Positions 30,470-41,984 of a stretch of DNA of 64,000 bases are shown here, piece after piece (the first letter of the stretch is position 1; every line of letters begins with the position of its first letter). Made by a program: the position numbers and the translations under genes. The notes beneath the pieces are model-generated. The model was given only the letters and a program-made list of their open reading frames with translations, did no database searches and was not told the origin of the DNA. Origin of the DNA: Methylobacterium sp. 17Sr1-1 (GTDB lineage Bacteria; Pseudomonadota; Alphaproteobacteria; Rhizobiales; Beijerinckiaceae); assembly GCF_003173775.1 (NCBI RefSeq), contig NZ_CP029552.1:4653001-4717000 (forward strand), in the 5' to 3' direction.

Positions 30470-31441
30470 ATGATGGCCGGCCTCGCCTCCCTCGATTTCG
30501 CGGCTCCGCTGGCCGGCCTGCTCCTGCCGCTGCCGCTCCTCGCCGCGCGCCTCCTGCCGCCGCGTTCGGGCGGCAGCGGGGCGCTCGCGGTGCCGCCCTC
30601 CCTCGTCGCCGGGCTCGATCGCGGCGGGCCGCTCGCCGTCGGGGCGCGCGGGCGCGCGGCCCTGACCTGGCTGCTCTGGGTGTCGCTCGTCGCAAGCCTC
30701 GCCGGCCCGCGGCTGGTGCTGCCGGGCGCGGCGCTGCCGGCCTCGGGGCGGGACATCGTGCTCGCCCTCGATCTGTCGGGCAGCATGGAGCGGATCGATT
30801 TCTCGCTCGACGGGCGCACCACCTCGCGGCTCGCGGCGGTCAAGCGCGTCGGGGCCGAGTTCATCCGCCGCCGGGCCGGCGACCGGGTCGGCCTCGTGAT
30901 CTTCGCCGACCAGGCCGACGTCGCCGCCGCCCCCTCCTTCGACACCCGCGCCGTCGCCCGGGCGCTGGAGGAGGCGCAGATCGGCCTCGTCGGCCGTTCG
31001 ACCGGCATCGGCGACGGGCTCGGCCTCGCCCTCAAGCGCCTCGACGCCCTGCCGGGCCCGGCGAAGGTGGTGGTGCTGCTCTCCGACGGCGCGAACAATG
31101 CCGGCCAGACCACGCCGCGGGACGTGGCCGTGCTCGCCCGCGACCTCGGCATCCGGGTCCACACCATCGCGCTCGGCCCCCGCGACCTCGCCGACGCGGA
31201 CGGCGAGCAGGACGTGGTCGATTCCGAGGCTCTTCGCGACGTGGCGGCGACGAGCGGCGGCCGCTTCTTTCGGGTGCGCACCACCGAGGACCTCGCGGGC
31301 GTGGCCGACAGCATCGACGCCCTCGAGGGCGGGCGCGACCGGGCCCCGCCGGTCCCCTTGCGCCGCGACCTCTGGCCGTGGCCGGGCGGCGTCGCGCTGC
31401 TCTCGGCATTGGCGCTCCTGCTGAGCCGGAGGGCGGCGTGA
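30470..31441 (+). CDS. von Willebrand factor A domain membrane protein (BatA-like)
   Basis: About 323 residues with an N-terminal membrane segment (LAGLLLPLPLLAARLLPP), a second near residue 70 (LTWLLWVSLVASLAGPRLVL) and a third at the C-terminus (GGVALLSALALLLSRRAA). Between them lies a vWA domain with an intact MIDAS: DLSGS near residue 102, the conserved threonine near STGIGDGLGLAL, and LLSDGANNAGQ. It should bind a divalent metal and a protein partner on the periplasmic side. The start could be TTG 30464, which overlaps the previous stop, or ATG 30470; I favour the ATG. It is fourth in the moxR operon. Confidence 0.9.
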   Translation: MMAGLASLDFAAPLAGLLLPLPLLAARLLPPRSGGSGALAVPPSLVAGLDRGGPLAVGARGRAALTWLLWVSLVASLAGPRLVLPGAALPASGRDIVLALDLSGSMERIDFSLDGRTTSRLAAVKRVGAEFIRRRAGDRVGLVIFADQADVAAAPSFDTRAVARALEEAQIGLVGRSTGIGDGLGLALKRLDALPGPAKVVVLLSDGANNAGQTTPRDVAVLARDLGIRVHTIALGPRDLADADGEQDVVDSEALRDVAATSGGRFFRVRTTEDLAGVADSIDALEGGRDRAPPVPLRRDLWPWPGGVALLSALALLLSRRAA

Positions 31442-31518
31442 TGCTGTCGATGGATCCATCCCTCGAAGTCCGGCCGTTCATGGGGAGCGGCGAGCGCACC
31501 ACACATCGCGAGCCAGCC

Positions 31519-31569
31519 CCCTTTCCCGGATCTCCTTCCGCTGACGCACCAGTCGTCCGGGAAAGGGCG
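31519..31569. repeat. Shortened palindromic repeat family 2 inside the bat operon
   Basis: CCCTTTCCCGGATCTCCTTC, then CGCACCAGTCGTCCGGGAAAGGG: the two outer arms of family 2 with the central part missing. It occupies the 200-base gap between the two vWA genes, which is otherwise the only sizeable gap in this operon. Confidence 0.75.
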
Positions 31570-31640
31570 GGGGAGGTCTATGCGGGGCGATCCGCTTGGT
31601 GTTCGAGGGCGTCGCGCACCCTCCGGGACCGGGTGCGGGC

Positions 31641-32561
31641 ATGACCGAGGCCTTCACGCTCCTGCGCCCCTGGTGGCTCCTCGCCTTGCCGCTCCTCGCC
31701 CTCCTGGCCTGGCGCGCCGCCCACCGGGCCGCGCCCCTCGGCGACTGGGTCAAGGTGGTGGAGCCGCACCTGATGGCGGCGCTCCAGGCCCGCGGCGCGG
31801 TGCGGCCGGGGCGCCGCTCGGGCCAAGGGCTGCTGGTGGCGGCGGCCGCTCTCCTCACCCTCGGCCTCGCCGGCCCGGCCGTGGAGCGCCGCGACGTGGC
31901 GGGGTTCCGCAACCTCGACGCCGCGATCGTCGCCCTCGACCTGTCGCGCTCGGTCGCCGAGGGCGGGCGCCTCGGCGAGGCGCGGGCGCTGGCGCAAGGG
32001 TTGGCCGAGGCCGCCGGCACCAAGGCGGTCGCGCTCATCGCCTATGCGGGCGACGCCTACCTCGTGGCGACGCCGACCACCGACCGCGACGCCTTGAGCA
32101 CGATCCTGTTCGCCCTCGACGGCGCCACCGTGCCGGACCGCGGCAGCCACCCGGCCCGCGCCCTGGCGCTCGCCCGCCGGACGCTCGCCGAGGGCGCGGT
32201 GGTGACCGGCGACGTGGTGCTGGTGAGCGACGGCGGCGGCCTCGACGAGACGGCGTCCCGGGAGGCGGCGGCGCTCCGGGAAGAGGGCCACCAGCTGCAC
32301 ACCGTGCTGGTGACCGATCCCGCGCTGCCGCCGGAGGCGCCGCGGCCGGACGGCACCGGGCTCACCCGCCTCGCCGCCCTCGGCGGAGGCGCGGCCGGCA
32401 GCCTCGACGCGCCGGGCCCAGTCCTGGCGGTCCTGTCCGAGACGGTCGCCCGCCACCTCGCCGACGGGGGCTACACGGTGCTGGCGTGGCAGGATCTCGG
32501 CCGCTGGCTCGCCGGCCTCGCGCTGCTGCCGGTCCTGCTGCTCTTCCGGCGGAGCGGCTGA
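31641..32561 (+). CDS. von Willebrand factor A domain membrane protein (BatB-like)
   Basis: A 306-residue protein built like the preceding gene: N-terminal helix LLRPWWLLALPLLALLAW, a second helix around residue 65 (LLVAAAALLTLGLAG), a vWA domain and a C-terminal helix (AGLALLPVLLLF). The MIDAS is DLSRS near residue 97, in the accepted D-x-S-x-S form. ATG 31641 was chosen because it places the start directly before the first membrane helix, whereas earlier codons lie in repeat-derived DNA. It follows the repeat insertion in the operon and overlaps the TPR gene by one base (TGATG). Confidence 0.88.
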   Translation: MTEAFTLLRPWWLLALPLLALLAWRAAHRAAPLGDWVKVVEPHLMAALQARGAVRPGRRSGQGLLVAAAALLTLGLAGPAVERRDVAGFRNLDAAIVALDLSRSVAEGGRLGEARALAQGLAEAAGTKAVALIAYAGDAYLVATPTTDRDALSTILFALDGATVPDRGSHPARALALARRTLAEGAVVTGDVVLVSDGGGLDETASREAAALREEGHQLHTVLVTDPALPPEAPRPDGTGLTRLAALGGGAAGSLDAPGPVLAVLSETVARHLADGGYTVLAWQDLGRWLAGLALLPVLLLFRRSG

Positions 32562-33385
32562 TGCGGATCCTCCTCCTCGCCGCCGGGGGCCTCGCCCTGG
32601 CGGGCCTCGCCGTAGAACCCGCCGCCCTCGCCCGGCTCCTGCTCGGGGCCGGGCTGCCGGGGCCGGCGGCGCGCGTCAGCGCCGATCCGGCCTGGCGCGG
32701 CACCGCCCTCTACGCCGCCGGCCGCTACGCCGAGGCCGCCGAGGCCTTCGCGAGATTTCCCTACAACCGCGGCAACGCCCTGGCGCTCTCCGGCGACCTC
32801 AAGGGGGCGCTCAAAGCCTACGACGCGGCGCTCGCCCGCGACCCGGCGGACGAGGACGCCAAGGCCAACCGCGAATTGGTGGCGCGCCTCCTCGACACGC
32901 CGGACGCCCCCGGCGGCCGCACTGCCGGAGAGGCGAACGCGAAGGCCGATGCCGCCACCCGCTACGCCACCAAGACCGAATCCGACGCGGACGATCCCGG
33001 CACCGCCTCGACCGGCGACGGCCTCGCCGGCCATCGCGAGGCGTCGTCGGCCGCCGACTCGCCGGGCAACTCGAAGGCCGCCCGCACCGGCCGGGCCGAG
33101 CAGCGGGCGGTCGATCCCGGCCGCGGCCAGGCGCGGGGCTCGGCCAGCGACGCGGAGGGCGGCGGGCGCCAGGGCGGCGGCAATGCCAGCGTGTCCGAGG
33201 TGGTGGAGCGCGAGGTGCGCCGGGTCTCGAAGAGCTTCGAACTCCGAGAAATCCGCCCCGACCGGCACTGGCTCGCGACCCTGACCGACGATCCCGGCCG
33301 CTTCGTCGCCCTGCGGATCCGCGCCGAGCAGACCCGCCGGCGCGAGGCCGGCACCGCCGTGCAGCCGGGGAGCAATCCATGGTGA
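32561..33385 (+). CDS. TPR-containing protein (BatC-like)
   Basis: This 274-residue protein has an N-terminal hydrophobic segment (ILLLAAGGLALAGLAV), then TPR-like helices. ALYAAGRYAEAAEAFARFPY (about 48) and NALALSGDLKGALKAYDAAL (about 70), followed by DPADEDAKANRELVARLL, fit tetratricopeptide repeats as found in BatB/BatC partners. A disordered region (about 120-210) is rich in Gly, Ala, Ser and Arg. The C-terminal block (about 215-265) contains VEREVRRVSKSFELREIRPD. It presumably assembles with the vWA proteins at the membrane. It overlaps the BatD-like gene by 7 bases. Confidence 0.85.
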   Translation: MRILLLAAGGLALAGLAVEPAALARLLLGAGLPGPAARVSADPAWRGTALYAAGRYAEAAEAFARFPYNRGNALALSGDLKGALKAYDAALARDPADEDAKANRELVARLLDTPDAPGGRTAGEANAKADAATRYATKTESDADDPGTASTGDGLAGHREASSAADSPGNSKAARTGRAEQRAVDPGRGQARGSASDAEGGGRQGGGNASVSEVVEREVRRVSKSFELREIRPDRHWLATLTDDPGRFVALRIRAEQTRRREAGTAVQPGSNPW

Positions 33386-34629
33386 GGCGCACCGTGGGAA
33401 GAAGGGCTGCGGCGGGAGGGATCGTCCTCGCCTGTCTCCTCGCCGCGCCGGCGCTCGCGCTGGACGACGGCGACCTCGCGCTCACCGTCACCGCCGAGGT
33501 ACCGGGCGGGGCTGCGCCCTATCCGCGCGAGATGGTCCTGCTGCGCATCCGCGGCACCTACCGGGCGCAGATCGCGCTGGAGGATCTGCGCCAGCCGAGC
33601 CTGCCGCATTTCGGCTGGACCCAGCTCGGCCGCGATCGCTGGTTCCGCACCACGATCCAGGGCCAGGAGGCGCGCGGCTTCGAGCGCACCGTCGCGGTGT
33701 TTCCGCAAGGGGCCGGCCGCTTCGTCGTCGACCCCTTCGTGCATCGCCTGACGCTCGTCGACGGCGGCGAGCGCCGGCTGATCGAGGTGCGCTCGAACCC
33801 GCTGCCGATCGAGGTGGCGGCCTGGCAGGGTCCGGGCGGGCCGGACGCGCCCGAGCCCTGGTGGCTGCCGGCGGAAGGCCTGACGGTGACCGACCTCTGG
33901 GATCCCGAGCCCGAGACGCTGAGGCTCGGCGAGCCGGCCCGCCGCACCGTGACGCTGGAGGCGCGCGGCCTCACCGCCGATGCCCTGCCGCCGCGGCCCA
34001 CCTTGCGCACCCGCGGCATCCTCACCTTCGCCGGCCCGGTCGAGCGCCAGACCCGCATCACCCCGGCGGGCCCGGTGGCCCGGGTGACCTACCGCTGGGA
34101 CGTGCGCCCGGGCGTGCCGGAGCCGATCACGCTGGCGGCGATTGCGATTCCGTGGTTCGACACCCGGGCGCGGGTGATGCGCGAGGCCGAGATCCCGGCC
34201 CGCATCGTCGGCGCCCGCACGGCGGCGCCCGCGGAGGAGACGCCCCCTCCCCCGGCCTCGCCCTGGCGGACGCTCGTCGCCGGGATCGCTGCCTTCGGAC
34301 TCGGGCTCGGTGCCTGGGGATTGTCCCGCCACCGCGAGGCGCCCGACCTGCGGGCCCTCGCCCGGGCCGCCCGGCGGCGCGACGCGCGCGGGTTCCACGC
34401 CGCCCTCGGCCACGCCGCCCGGCGCGACCCGGGCCGCGCGGCGGCCTGGCGCGCCGATCCCGGCACCGGGCCGCGCCTCGCCGCCCTCGACGCGGCGTTG
34501 TTCGGAACGGGCGAGACCCCGGTGCCGGACCTCGCCGGCCTCGCCCGGGATCTCCGGACGATCCGGGCACCCGCCGCGAGACCGGACGGTCTCGCCCCCC
34601 TCGACGGTCCGCGCCCGGCGACGCGGTGA
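33379..34629 (+). CDS. BatD-like (oxygen tolerance) membrane protein
   Basis: A 416-residue protein with a signal peptide (IVLACLLAAPALAL), a periplasmic beta-rich region (about 30-280), one transmembrane helix (about 296-314, LVAGIAAFGLGLGAWGLS) and a cytoplasmic Arg/Ala-rich helical tail. BatD-type proteins are the large periplasmic partner in moxR/Bat operons (Bacteroides aerotolerance genes). The beta domain includes LALTVTAEVPGG, RWFRTTIQGQEARGFERTV and GRFVVDPFVHRLTLVDG. It is last in the seven-gene operon, 90 bases before the next gene. The client of the complex is unknown here. Confidence 0.85.
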   Translation: MVRRTVGRRAAAGGIVLACLLAAPALALDDGDLALTVTAEVPGGAAPYPREMVLLRIRGTYRAQIALEDLRQPSLPHFGWTQLGRDRWFRTTIQGQEARGFERTVAVFPQGAGRFVVDPFVHRLTLVDGGERRLIEVRSNPLPIEVAAWQGPGGPDAPEPWWLPAEGLTVTDLWDPEPETLRLGEPARRTVTLEARGLTADALPPRPTLRTRGILTFAGPVERQTRITPAGPVARVTYRWDVRPGVPEPITLAAIAIPWFDTRARVMREAEIPARIVGARTAAPAEETPPPPASPWRTLVAGIAAFGLGLGAWGLSRHREAPDLRALARAARRRDARGFHAALGHAARRDPGRAAAWRADPGTGPRLAALDAALFGTGETPVPDLAGLARDLRTIRAPAARPDGLAPLDGPRPATR

Positions 34630-34719
34630 CGGTCTGCCGGCATGCCCCAGGCCCGGTTGCCTCCACCGGCACCGACCCTGCATACCCCCCGCTCGATGCC
34701 AGCTGAGGCCGCGACCGCC

Positions 34720-35955
34720 ATGACCGACACTCCCCGCCTCGGCGCCCGCGTGATGGCGCTGATCGACGATCTTGCCCGCCATACCGACGAGCCCGGCCGG
34801 CTGACCCGGCTCTACCTCTCGCCGGCCCACCGGGCGACCGCCGAGGCGGTGCTCGGCCTGATGCGGGAGGCGGGGCTCGCGGCGCGGATCGACGCCGCCG
34901 GCAGCGTGGTCGGGCGGATGGAAGGGCGGGAGCCCGGGCTGCCGGCCCTGGTGCTCGGCTCGCACATCGACAGCGTGGTCGATGCCGGGCGCTACGACGG
35001 CCCCCTCGGGGTGGCGGCGGGGCTCGCCGTCGCCGAGGCGCTGCGCGGGCTGCCGCTGCCCTTCGCCCTCGAGGTGGTGGCCTTCGGCGACGAGGAGAAC
35101 GTGCGCTTCCCGACCTCGCTCTCGACCTCGAAGGCCTGGGCCGGGCAATACAAGATGGAGTGGCTGGAGGGCCGCGACGCCGCCGGCACCCCCCTGCGGG
35201 AGGCGCTGGCGCAGTTCGGCGGCGACCCGGACGGCATCCCGGCCCTCGCCCGGCGCCGTGACGAGATCGCCGGCTATCTCGAGGTCCACATCGAGCAGGG
35301 CCCGGCGCTGGAAGCCGCGGCGCAGCCGGTGGGGGTGGTCTCGGGAATCGTCGGGCTCACCCGGGCGCGCTGCACCGTGACCGGCGAGGCCAACCACGCC
35401 GGCACCGTGCCGATGGGCATGCGCCGGGACGCGCTGGCGGCCGCCGCCGAGATGGCGCTCGCGGTCGAGCGCCTGGGCGAGGCGGCTCCCGGTGCGGTCG
35501 CGACGGTGGGGGCGCTCACCGTCGTGCCGGGCGCCGTCAACGTGATCCCGGGCCGGGTCGATTTCAGCCTCGACGTGCGCGCGCCCGAGGATTCCGACCG
35601 TCTGGGCCTGTTCAAGGCGATCGAGGCCGAGTGCCGGGCGATCGCGCAGCGCCGCGCGGTGGGCTTCGGCTCCGAGACGTTCATGGACAACGCGGCGGTC
35701 GCCCTCGATCCGGGCTTCCAGGCCATGCTCGACCGGGCGGCGCGGCGCCTCGGCTTCGCCCCTCTGCTTCTGCCCTCCGGCGCGACCCACGATGCGGTGG
35801 CGATGGCGGCGCTCGGCCCCTCGGCGATGCTGTTCGTGCGCTGCCGCGGCGGGATCAGCCACAACCCGGCCGAATCGATCACCCTGGAGGATGCCGACGC
35901 GGCGACGCGGGTGCTTCTGGGGGCGGTCCGCGATCTGGCGGGGCTGGGGCAATAA
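34720..35955 (+). CDS. Zn-dependent amidase/carbamoylase (allantoate amidohydrolase family)
   Basis: A 411-residue M20/M28-related metallohydrolase of the HyuC/AllC/beta-ureidopropionase family, which cleaves N-carbamoyl amino acids or allantoate. Two-metal ligands are visible: the histidine in LVLGSHIDSVVDAG (about 82), the aspartate in GRYDGPLGV (about 93), the glutamates in FGDEENVRF (about 127), the histidine in EVHIEQGPALE (about 190), and the late histidine in CRGGISHNPAES (about 385). NHAGTVPMGMRRDA marks the dimer-domain substrate loop. ATG 34720 is preferred because earlier in-frame ATGs lie in low-complexity sequence. It may act with the FAD amino acid dehydrogenase that follows in processing unusual amino acids. 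Confidence 0.88.
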   Translation: MTDTPRLGARVMALIDDLARHTDEPGRLTRLYLSPAHRATAEAVLGLMREAGLAARIDAAGSVVGRMEGREPGLPALVLGSHIDSVVDAGRYDGPLGVAAGLAVAEALRGLPLPFALEVVAFGDEENVRFPTSLSTSKAWAGQYKMEWLEGRDAAGTPLREALAQFGGDPDGIPALARRRDEIAGYLEVHIEQGPALEAAAQPVGVVSGIVGLTRARCTVTGEANHAGTVPMGMRRDALAAAAEMALAVERLGEAAPGAVATVGALTVVPGAVNVIPGRVDFSLDVRAPEDSDRLGLFKAIEAECRAIAQRRAVGFGSETFMDNAAVALDPGFQAMLDRAARRLGFAPLLLPSGATHDAVAMAALGPSAMLFVRCRGGISHNPAESITLEDADAATRVLLGAVRDLAGLGQ

Positions 35956-35998
35956 CCACAGGTCTGGCCAGGGAAATTCGCGGAGCAGGAAAGGGCGC

Positions 35999-36041
35999 GC
36001 CTCCCCGCTCCCGTGTGGGAGAAGGGATCCCGCGCTTGACT
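35999..36041. repeat. Half copy of palindromic repeat family 1
   Basis: CCCCGCTCCCGTGTGGGAGAAGGGATCCCGCGCTTGACT matches one end of the family 1 element (compare 23181-23214), including the flanking GATCCC and GCGCTTGACT. The opposite half is absent. Possible hairpins nearby include GCCCGCGGGGAG. Confidence 0.65.
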
Positions 36042-36145
36042 CTAAAAGGGATTTTCTCGGGCAGCCCTGCCGCCCGCGGGGAGAGGAGAGAATCCGCGCT
36101 CTTCTTGTCCGCCGGTAGACCCGCACCGATGAGAACGAGACAGCA

Positions 36146-37426
36146 GTGATGCAGCAGGACGAGATGACAGCCGACATCGTGGTCGTCGGCGGCGGGATGG
36201 TCGGGCTCTCCTCCGCCATCGCCCTCAGGGATCGCGGGCTCGACGTGGTCCTGTGCGATCCCGGCGAGGCGAGGGCGCGCACCTCCTACGGCAATGCCGG
36301 CGTGGTCAGCCGCGGCTCGATCCTGCCGATGTCGGGTCCCGCCCTGTGGGGCAAGCTGCCGACCTATCTGCGCAATGCCGATCCGGGCCTTCGCCTGCGC
36401 CACGGCCACCTGCTGCGGGTGCTGCCCTGGGCGGCCCACTTCCTGGCGAACGCCCGCGCCTCCGCCTGGCGCCGGGCCGCCGACGCGCTGGCGCCGCTCA
36501 CCGACGCCGCCTATCCGGAGCACCGGCGCCTCGCCGACCGGGCCGGCGTGCCCCACCTCTTGCGCGAATGCGGCTGGGTGAAGCTCTACCGGACCGAGGC
36601 CGCCTTCGCGGGGGCCGCCCTCGAGCGCGAAATCCTGAGCCGTCACGGGGTCCCGTTCGAGATCGTCGAGGGTCCGGCGATCCAGGCGCTGGAGCCGGCG
36701 CTGATCCGTCCCTTCGCCCGGGCGATGCTGCTGCCGGAGACCGGCGCCGTCGGCGATCCGGGCGGGCTGGTCGAGGCGGCCGAGCGGCTCTTTTCCGGCC
36801 TCGGCGGACGGACCCTGCGCACGACCGTGAGCCGCCTGGACCTCCGGGCCGACGGCTGGCACGTCGTCCATCCGGGCGGGACGGTGCGGGCGCGCCAAGT
36901 GGTGCTGGCGACGGGGGCGGCGGCGCACGAGCTGTCGCGGCCCCTCGGCTACCGCTTCGCCTTCGCGGCCGAGCGCGGCTACCACCGCCACTACGCCCTG
37001 CATCCCGAGAGCCCGGCCCTCACCCGCCCGGTCTACGACACCGGCGCCGCCTCGATCCTGTCGCCGATGGGCGAGGGCCGGGTGCGGGTGCTCTCCGGCG
37101 TCGAGGTCGCGGACCGCCACGCCGAGCCGGATTACCGGCAGATCGAGGCGGCGGCGCGGGAGGCCGCCGGCACCGTGCGCCTCGGCCAGCCTCTCGACAA
37201 CCGGCCCTGGCTCGGGTCGCGCCCCTCGACCCCGGATGGCCTGCCGGTGATCGGCCCCGCCCCGCGCCATCCCGGCCTGATCTTCGCCTTCGGCCACGGC
37301 CATATCGGGCTCTCCACCGGCCCGATCACCGGGCAACTCGTCGCCGACCTCGCCACCGGCCGCATGCCGGCGGTGCCTGTGGCGCCGTTCGCGCCGGGGC
37401 GGTTGCTGGGCTGGCCGCGGTTGTAG
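36146..37426 (+). CDS. FAD-dependent D-amino acid dehydrogenase-like oxidoreductase
   Basis: A 426-residue DAO-family flavoprotein of the DadA type. The N-terminal dinucleotide-binding loop is IVVVGGGMVGLSSAIALRD, followed by the acidic strand end DVVLCDPGE. The family block TSYGNAGVVSRGSILPMSGP is near residue 50, and the C-terminal FAD-binding strands include RPSTPDGLPVIGPAPRHPG and FGHGHIGLSTGPITGQLVADL. Such enzymes oxidise D-amino acids to 2-oxo acids and feed electrons to the respiratory chain. No signal sequence is present. It follows the carbamoylase-type hydrolase after a 190-base gap with a half repeat. The substrate is not determined. Confidence 0.88.
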   Translation: MMQQDEMTADIVVVGGGMVGLSSAIALRDRGLDVVLCDPGEARARTSYGNAGVVSRGSILPMSGPALWGKLPTYLRNADPGLRLRHGHLLRVLPWAAHFLANARASAWRRAADALAPLTDAAYPEHRRLADRAGVPHLLRECGWVKLYRTEAAFAGAALEREILSRHGVPFEIVEGPAIQALEPALIRPFARAMLLPETGAVGDPGGLVEAAERLFSGLGGRTLRTTVSRLDLRADGWHVVHPGGTVRARQVVLATGAAAHELSRPLGYRFAFAAERGYHRHYALHPESPALTRPVYDTGAASILSPMGEGRVRVLSGVEVADRHAEPDYRQIEAAAREAAGTVRLGQPLDNRPWLGSRPSTPDGLPVIGPAPRHPGLIFAFGHGHIGLSTGPITGQLVADLATGRMPAVPVAPFAPGRLLGWPRL

Positions 37427-37491
37427 AGGGTACCCAATTTCTAAAGCCGGCTAATGATATAGTTTCCTGCGGAAAATATCCTGATCGCGCA

Positions 37492-39450
37492 TCACTCCTC
37501 GAAGCGGATGCCGATCTCGCAGCCGTGCTGGCGCACCACCGCGCAAGCGCGCTCGCCGTGGCCCTCGACCTCGAGCCGGATCCGCGGCGGCAGGCGGACC
37601 GGGCGCTCGAGGGCGAGCTTCGCGCCGGACTTCGAGAGGTTGAGCACGAGGCAGGACATCGCCTCCACCGGCCCCGATCCCGGCGGCAGCATGACCCGGC
37701 CGGTCAGGGAGGTGCGCGTCCGCTCGTCGACCCGCCGCTCCTCGATGCCGACCAGCCACTCGTCGAGGCTGCCGGCGATCTCGGCGACGCCGGACGCCGT
37801 GGTCTGGACGTTGGTGCTGACCGCCCCGGTGGTGGCGCGCTGTTGCTCGCTCGCCGCCACGGTCTCGGCGACGAAGCCCTGCACGGCGTCGACCGCATTG
37901 CTGATCGAGCCCAGAGCCTCGGTGACCTCGCGCGACACGGTCTGCATGGCGCCGATCTCGCCCGAGATCCGCCCCGTGGCGGCGCTGGCCTGGCCGGCGA
38001 GGTTCTTCACCTCGGCGGCTACCACGGCGAAGCCCCGGCCCGCCGCGCCCGCCCGCGCCGCCTCGATCGTGGCGTTCAGCGCCAGCAGGTTGATCTGCTC
38101 GGCGATGGCGGTGATCGCCTCGACGACGCCGTTCATCGCCTGCGCCGCCGCATCGAGCCGCGCGGTGGCGGCGCCCGCCACGCCCATCCGCTCCTGGATC
38201 TCGCCGACCGCCTGCTGGGACTGGCCCATCCGGGCCGCGATCGACGCCGAAGTCCTGTGCATCTCCTCGGAGGCCTCGGCCACGGACTGGATCCGGGTCA
38301 GGGACTGCTCCGCCGCCGCGATCGCGCGGGCCCGGATGGTCATGCTGTGGGTGACGTCGGTGGCGAACTTGATGACCTTGCAGGGACGCCCGTCGAGGTC
38401 GAGGACCGGCGTGTAGGTGGCCTGGATCCACACCTCCCGGCCGCCCTTGCCGACCCGCTGGTAGACCGCGGAGGCGTAGCGCCCGGCGCGGAGGGACTCC
38501 CAGAACTCGGCGTAGCTGCGGCTCGCGGCGTAGTCGGGCGAGACGAACAGGCGGTGGTGGCGGCCGACGATCTCGTCGAGGCCGTAGCCCATCGCCTTCA
38601 GGAAATGGCCGTTGGCATCGAGGATGACGCCGTCCATGTCGAACTCGATCACCGCCTGCGAGCGGAGCGCCGCCTCGATCTTGCCGGCGGTGTCGGCGGC
38701 GTGCTGCTTGGCGGCGGTGATGTCGGTGGCGTACTTGACGATCCTGAGCGTGCGCCCGGCGCCGTCGAGGATCGGGTTGTAGGTCGCCTGGATCCAGATC
38801 TCGGTACCGTCCTTCGCCCGCCGCTTGAACTCGCCCGCCTGGTACTCGCCGCGGGCGAGCCTCGCCCAGAAGTCGCGGTAGTCCGGCCCGGCGGCCTCGC
38901 CCCCGGCCAGGAACAGGCGGTGGTGGCGGCCGACGATCTCGTCGAGGCGGTAGCCCGTCGCGGCGAGGAAGTGCGGATTGGCGTCGAGGATCGTGCCGTC
39001 GGGGGCGAAGTGGATCACCGCCTGCGAGCGGTTGATCGCGGCGATCTGGCCGGCGGCGTCGGCCGCCGCCTGCTTCTCGGCGGTGATGTCGAGGGCGAAC
39101 TTCACGATCCGGACCGGCCGGCCGCGGGCGTCGAGCACCGGGTTGTAGCTGGCGCGGATCCACACCTCGCGCCCGCCCTTGGCCAGGCGCCGGTACTCCG
39201 CGCTCTGGAACTCGCCCCGGCGCAAGGCGGTCCAGAACGCCTCGTAGGCGGGGTCCGCCGCCTCGGCGGGGTCGACGAACAGCCGGTGGTGGCGCCCGCG
39301 CACTTCGTCGAGGCGGTAGCCCATCAGCTGAAGGAAATTCTCGTTCGCCTCGGCGAGCAGGCCGTCGAGCCCGAACGTCACGATGGCCTGCGAGCGCTCG
39401 ATGGCGTCGAGCTTGGCGGTTTTGCTGGAGCGGCGCGCAAGGGCGAACAT
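37492..39450 (-). CDS. Soluble chemoreceptor: three PAS domains, MCP signalling domain, PilZ
   Basis: A 652-residue cytoplasmic methyl-accepting protein with no membrane helix. Three closely similar PAS domains occupy roughly residues 10-130, 130-250 and 250-375. Each has GYxLDExxGRHHRLF and a later V-W-I-x-A-x-Y-x-P-V-L-D strand, indicating tandem duplication. The signalling hairpin around residue 490 ([20 protein letters not shown], then [15 protein letters not shown]) is intact. A C-terminal PilZ-like domain (about 565-652) has the R-x-x-x-R region [11 protein letters not shown] and [10 protein letters not shown], suggesting cyclic-di-GMP input. ATG 39450 was chosen for its better N-terminus. 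It is likely to bind haem, FAD or a small ligand through PAS. No che genes are near. Confidence 0.9.
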   Translation of the reverse strand: MFALARRSSKTAKLDAIERSQAIVTFGLDGLLAEANENFLQLMGYRLDEVRGRHHRLFVDPAEAADPAYEAFWTALRRGEFQSAEYRRLAKGGREVWIRASYNPVLDARGRPVRIVKFALDITAEKQAAADAAGQIAAINRSQAVIHFAPDGTILDANPHFLAATGYRLDEIVGRHHRLFLAGGEAAGPDYRDFWARLARGEYQAGEFKRRAKDGTEIWIQATYNPILDGAGRTLRIVKYATDITAAKQHAADTAGKIEAALRSQAVIEFDMDGVILDANGHFLKAMGYGLDEIVGRHHRLFVSPDYAASRSYAEFWESLRAGRYASAVYQRVGKGGREVWIQATYTPVLDLDGRPCKVIKFATDVTHSMTIRARAIAAAEQSLTRIQSVAEASEEMHRTSASIAARMGQSQQAVGEIQERMGVAGAATARLDAAAQAMNGVVEAITAIAEQINLLALNATIEAARAGAAGRGFAVVAAEVKNLAGQASAATGRISGEIGAMQTVSREVTEALGSISNAVDAVQGFVAETVAASEQQRATTGAVSTNVQTTASGVAEIAGSLDEWLVGIEERRVDERTRTSLTGRVMLPPGSGPVEAMSCLVLNLSKSGAKLALERPVRLPPRIRLEVEGHGERACAVVRQHGCEIGIRFEE

Positions 39451-39556
39451 ATGGTGTCCCAGACGATCGTGGGCTTGTTCCCTTCCTTGAAGCACAGCGC
39501 CCTTAACGCCCTCTAACGCAACGTCATCCCGCGGCAGGGCGCCGCATGGTTCGCGC

Positions 39557-41698
<2,142 letters not shown>

Positions 41699-41984
41699 CG
41701 GCGTCGGCGGCGGGCTCACCTGGGGATCGGGCGCCGCTGCGACACTGCCCCGGCGGGTCTCGAAGCCGGTCCGGGTCTCGGACGCCGCGCGGCATCCGCG
41801 ACGCCGGGGACCATCCCGGCCCGGAGGGTTCCGCCCCTTATGGCCCGAAGCGGCCGATTCGGCAAAGCCGTTCGGGGCGGGCGCCTCCGCCATGGCGGGC
41901 CGGCCGCGCTTTTGGCAGGATCGGCAGCATACCGTCGACGGGCTGGAATCCGCCTCGTCGGAGAATGCGCCAGGGGAGGACCGG

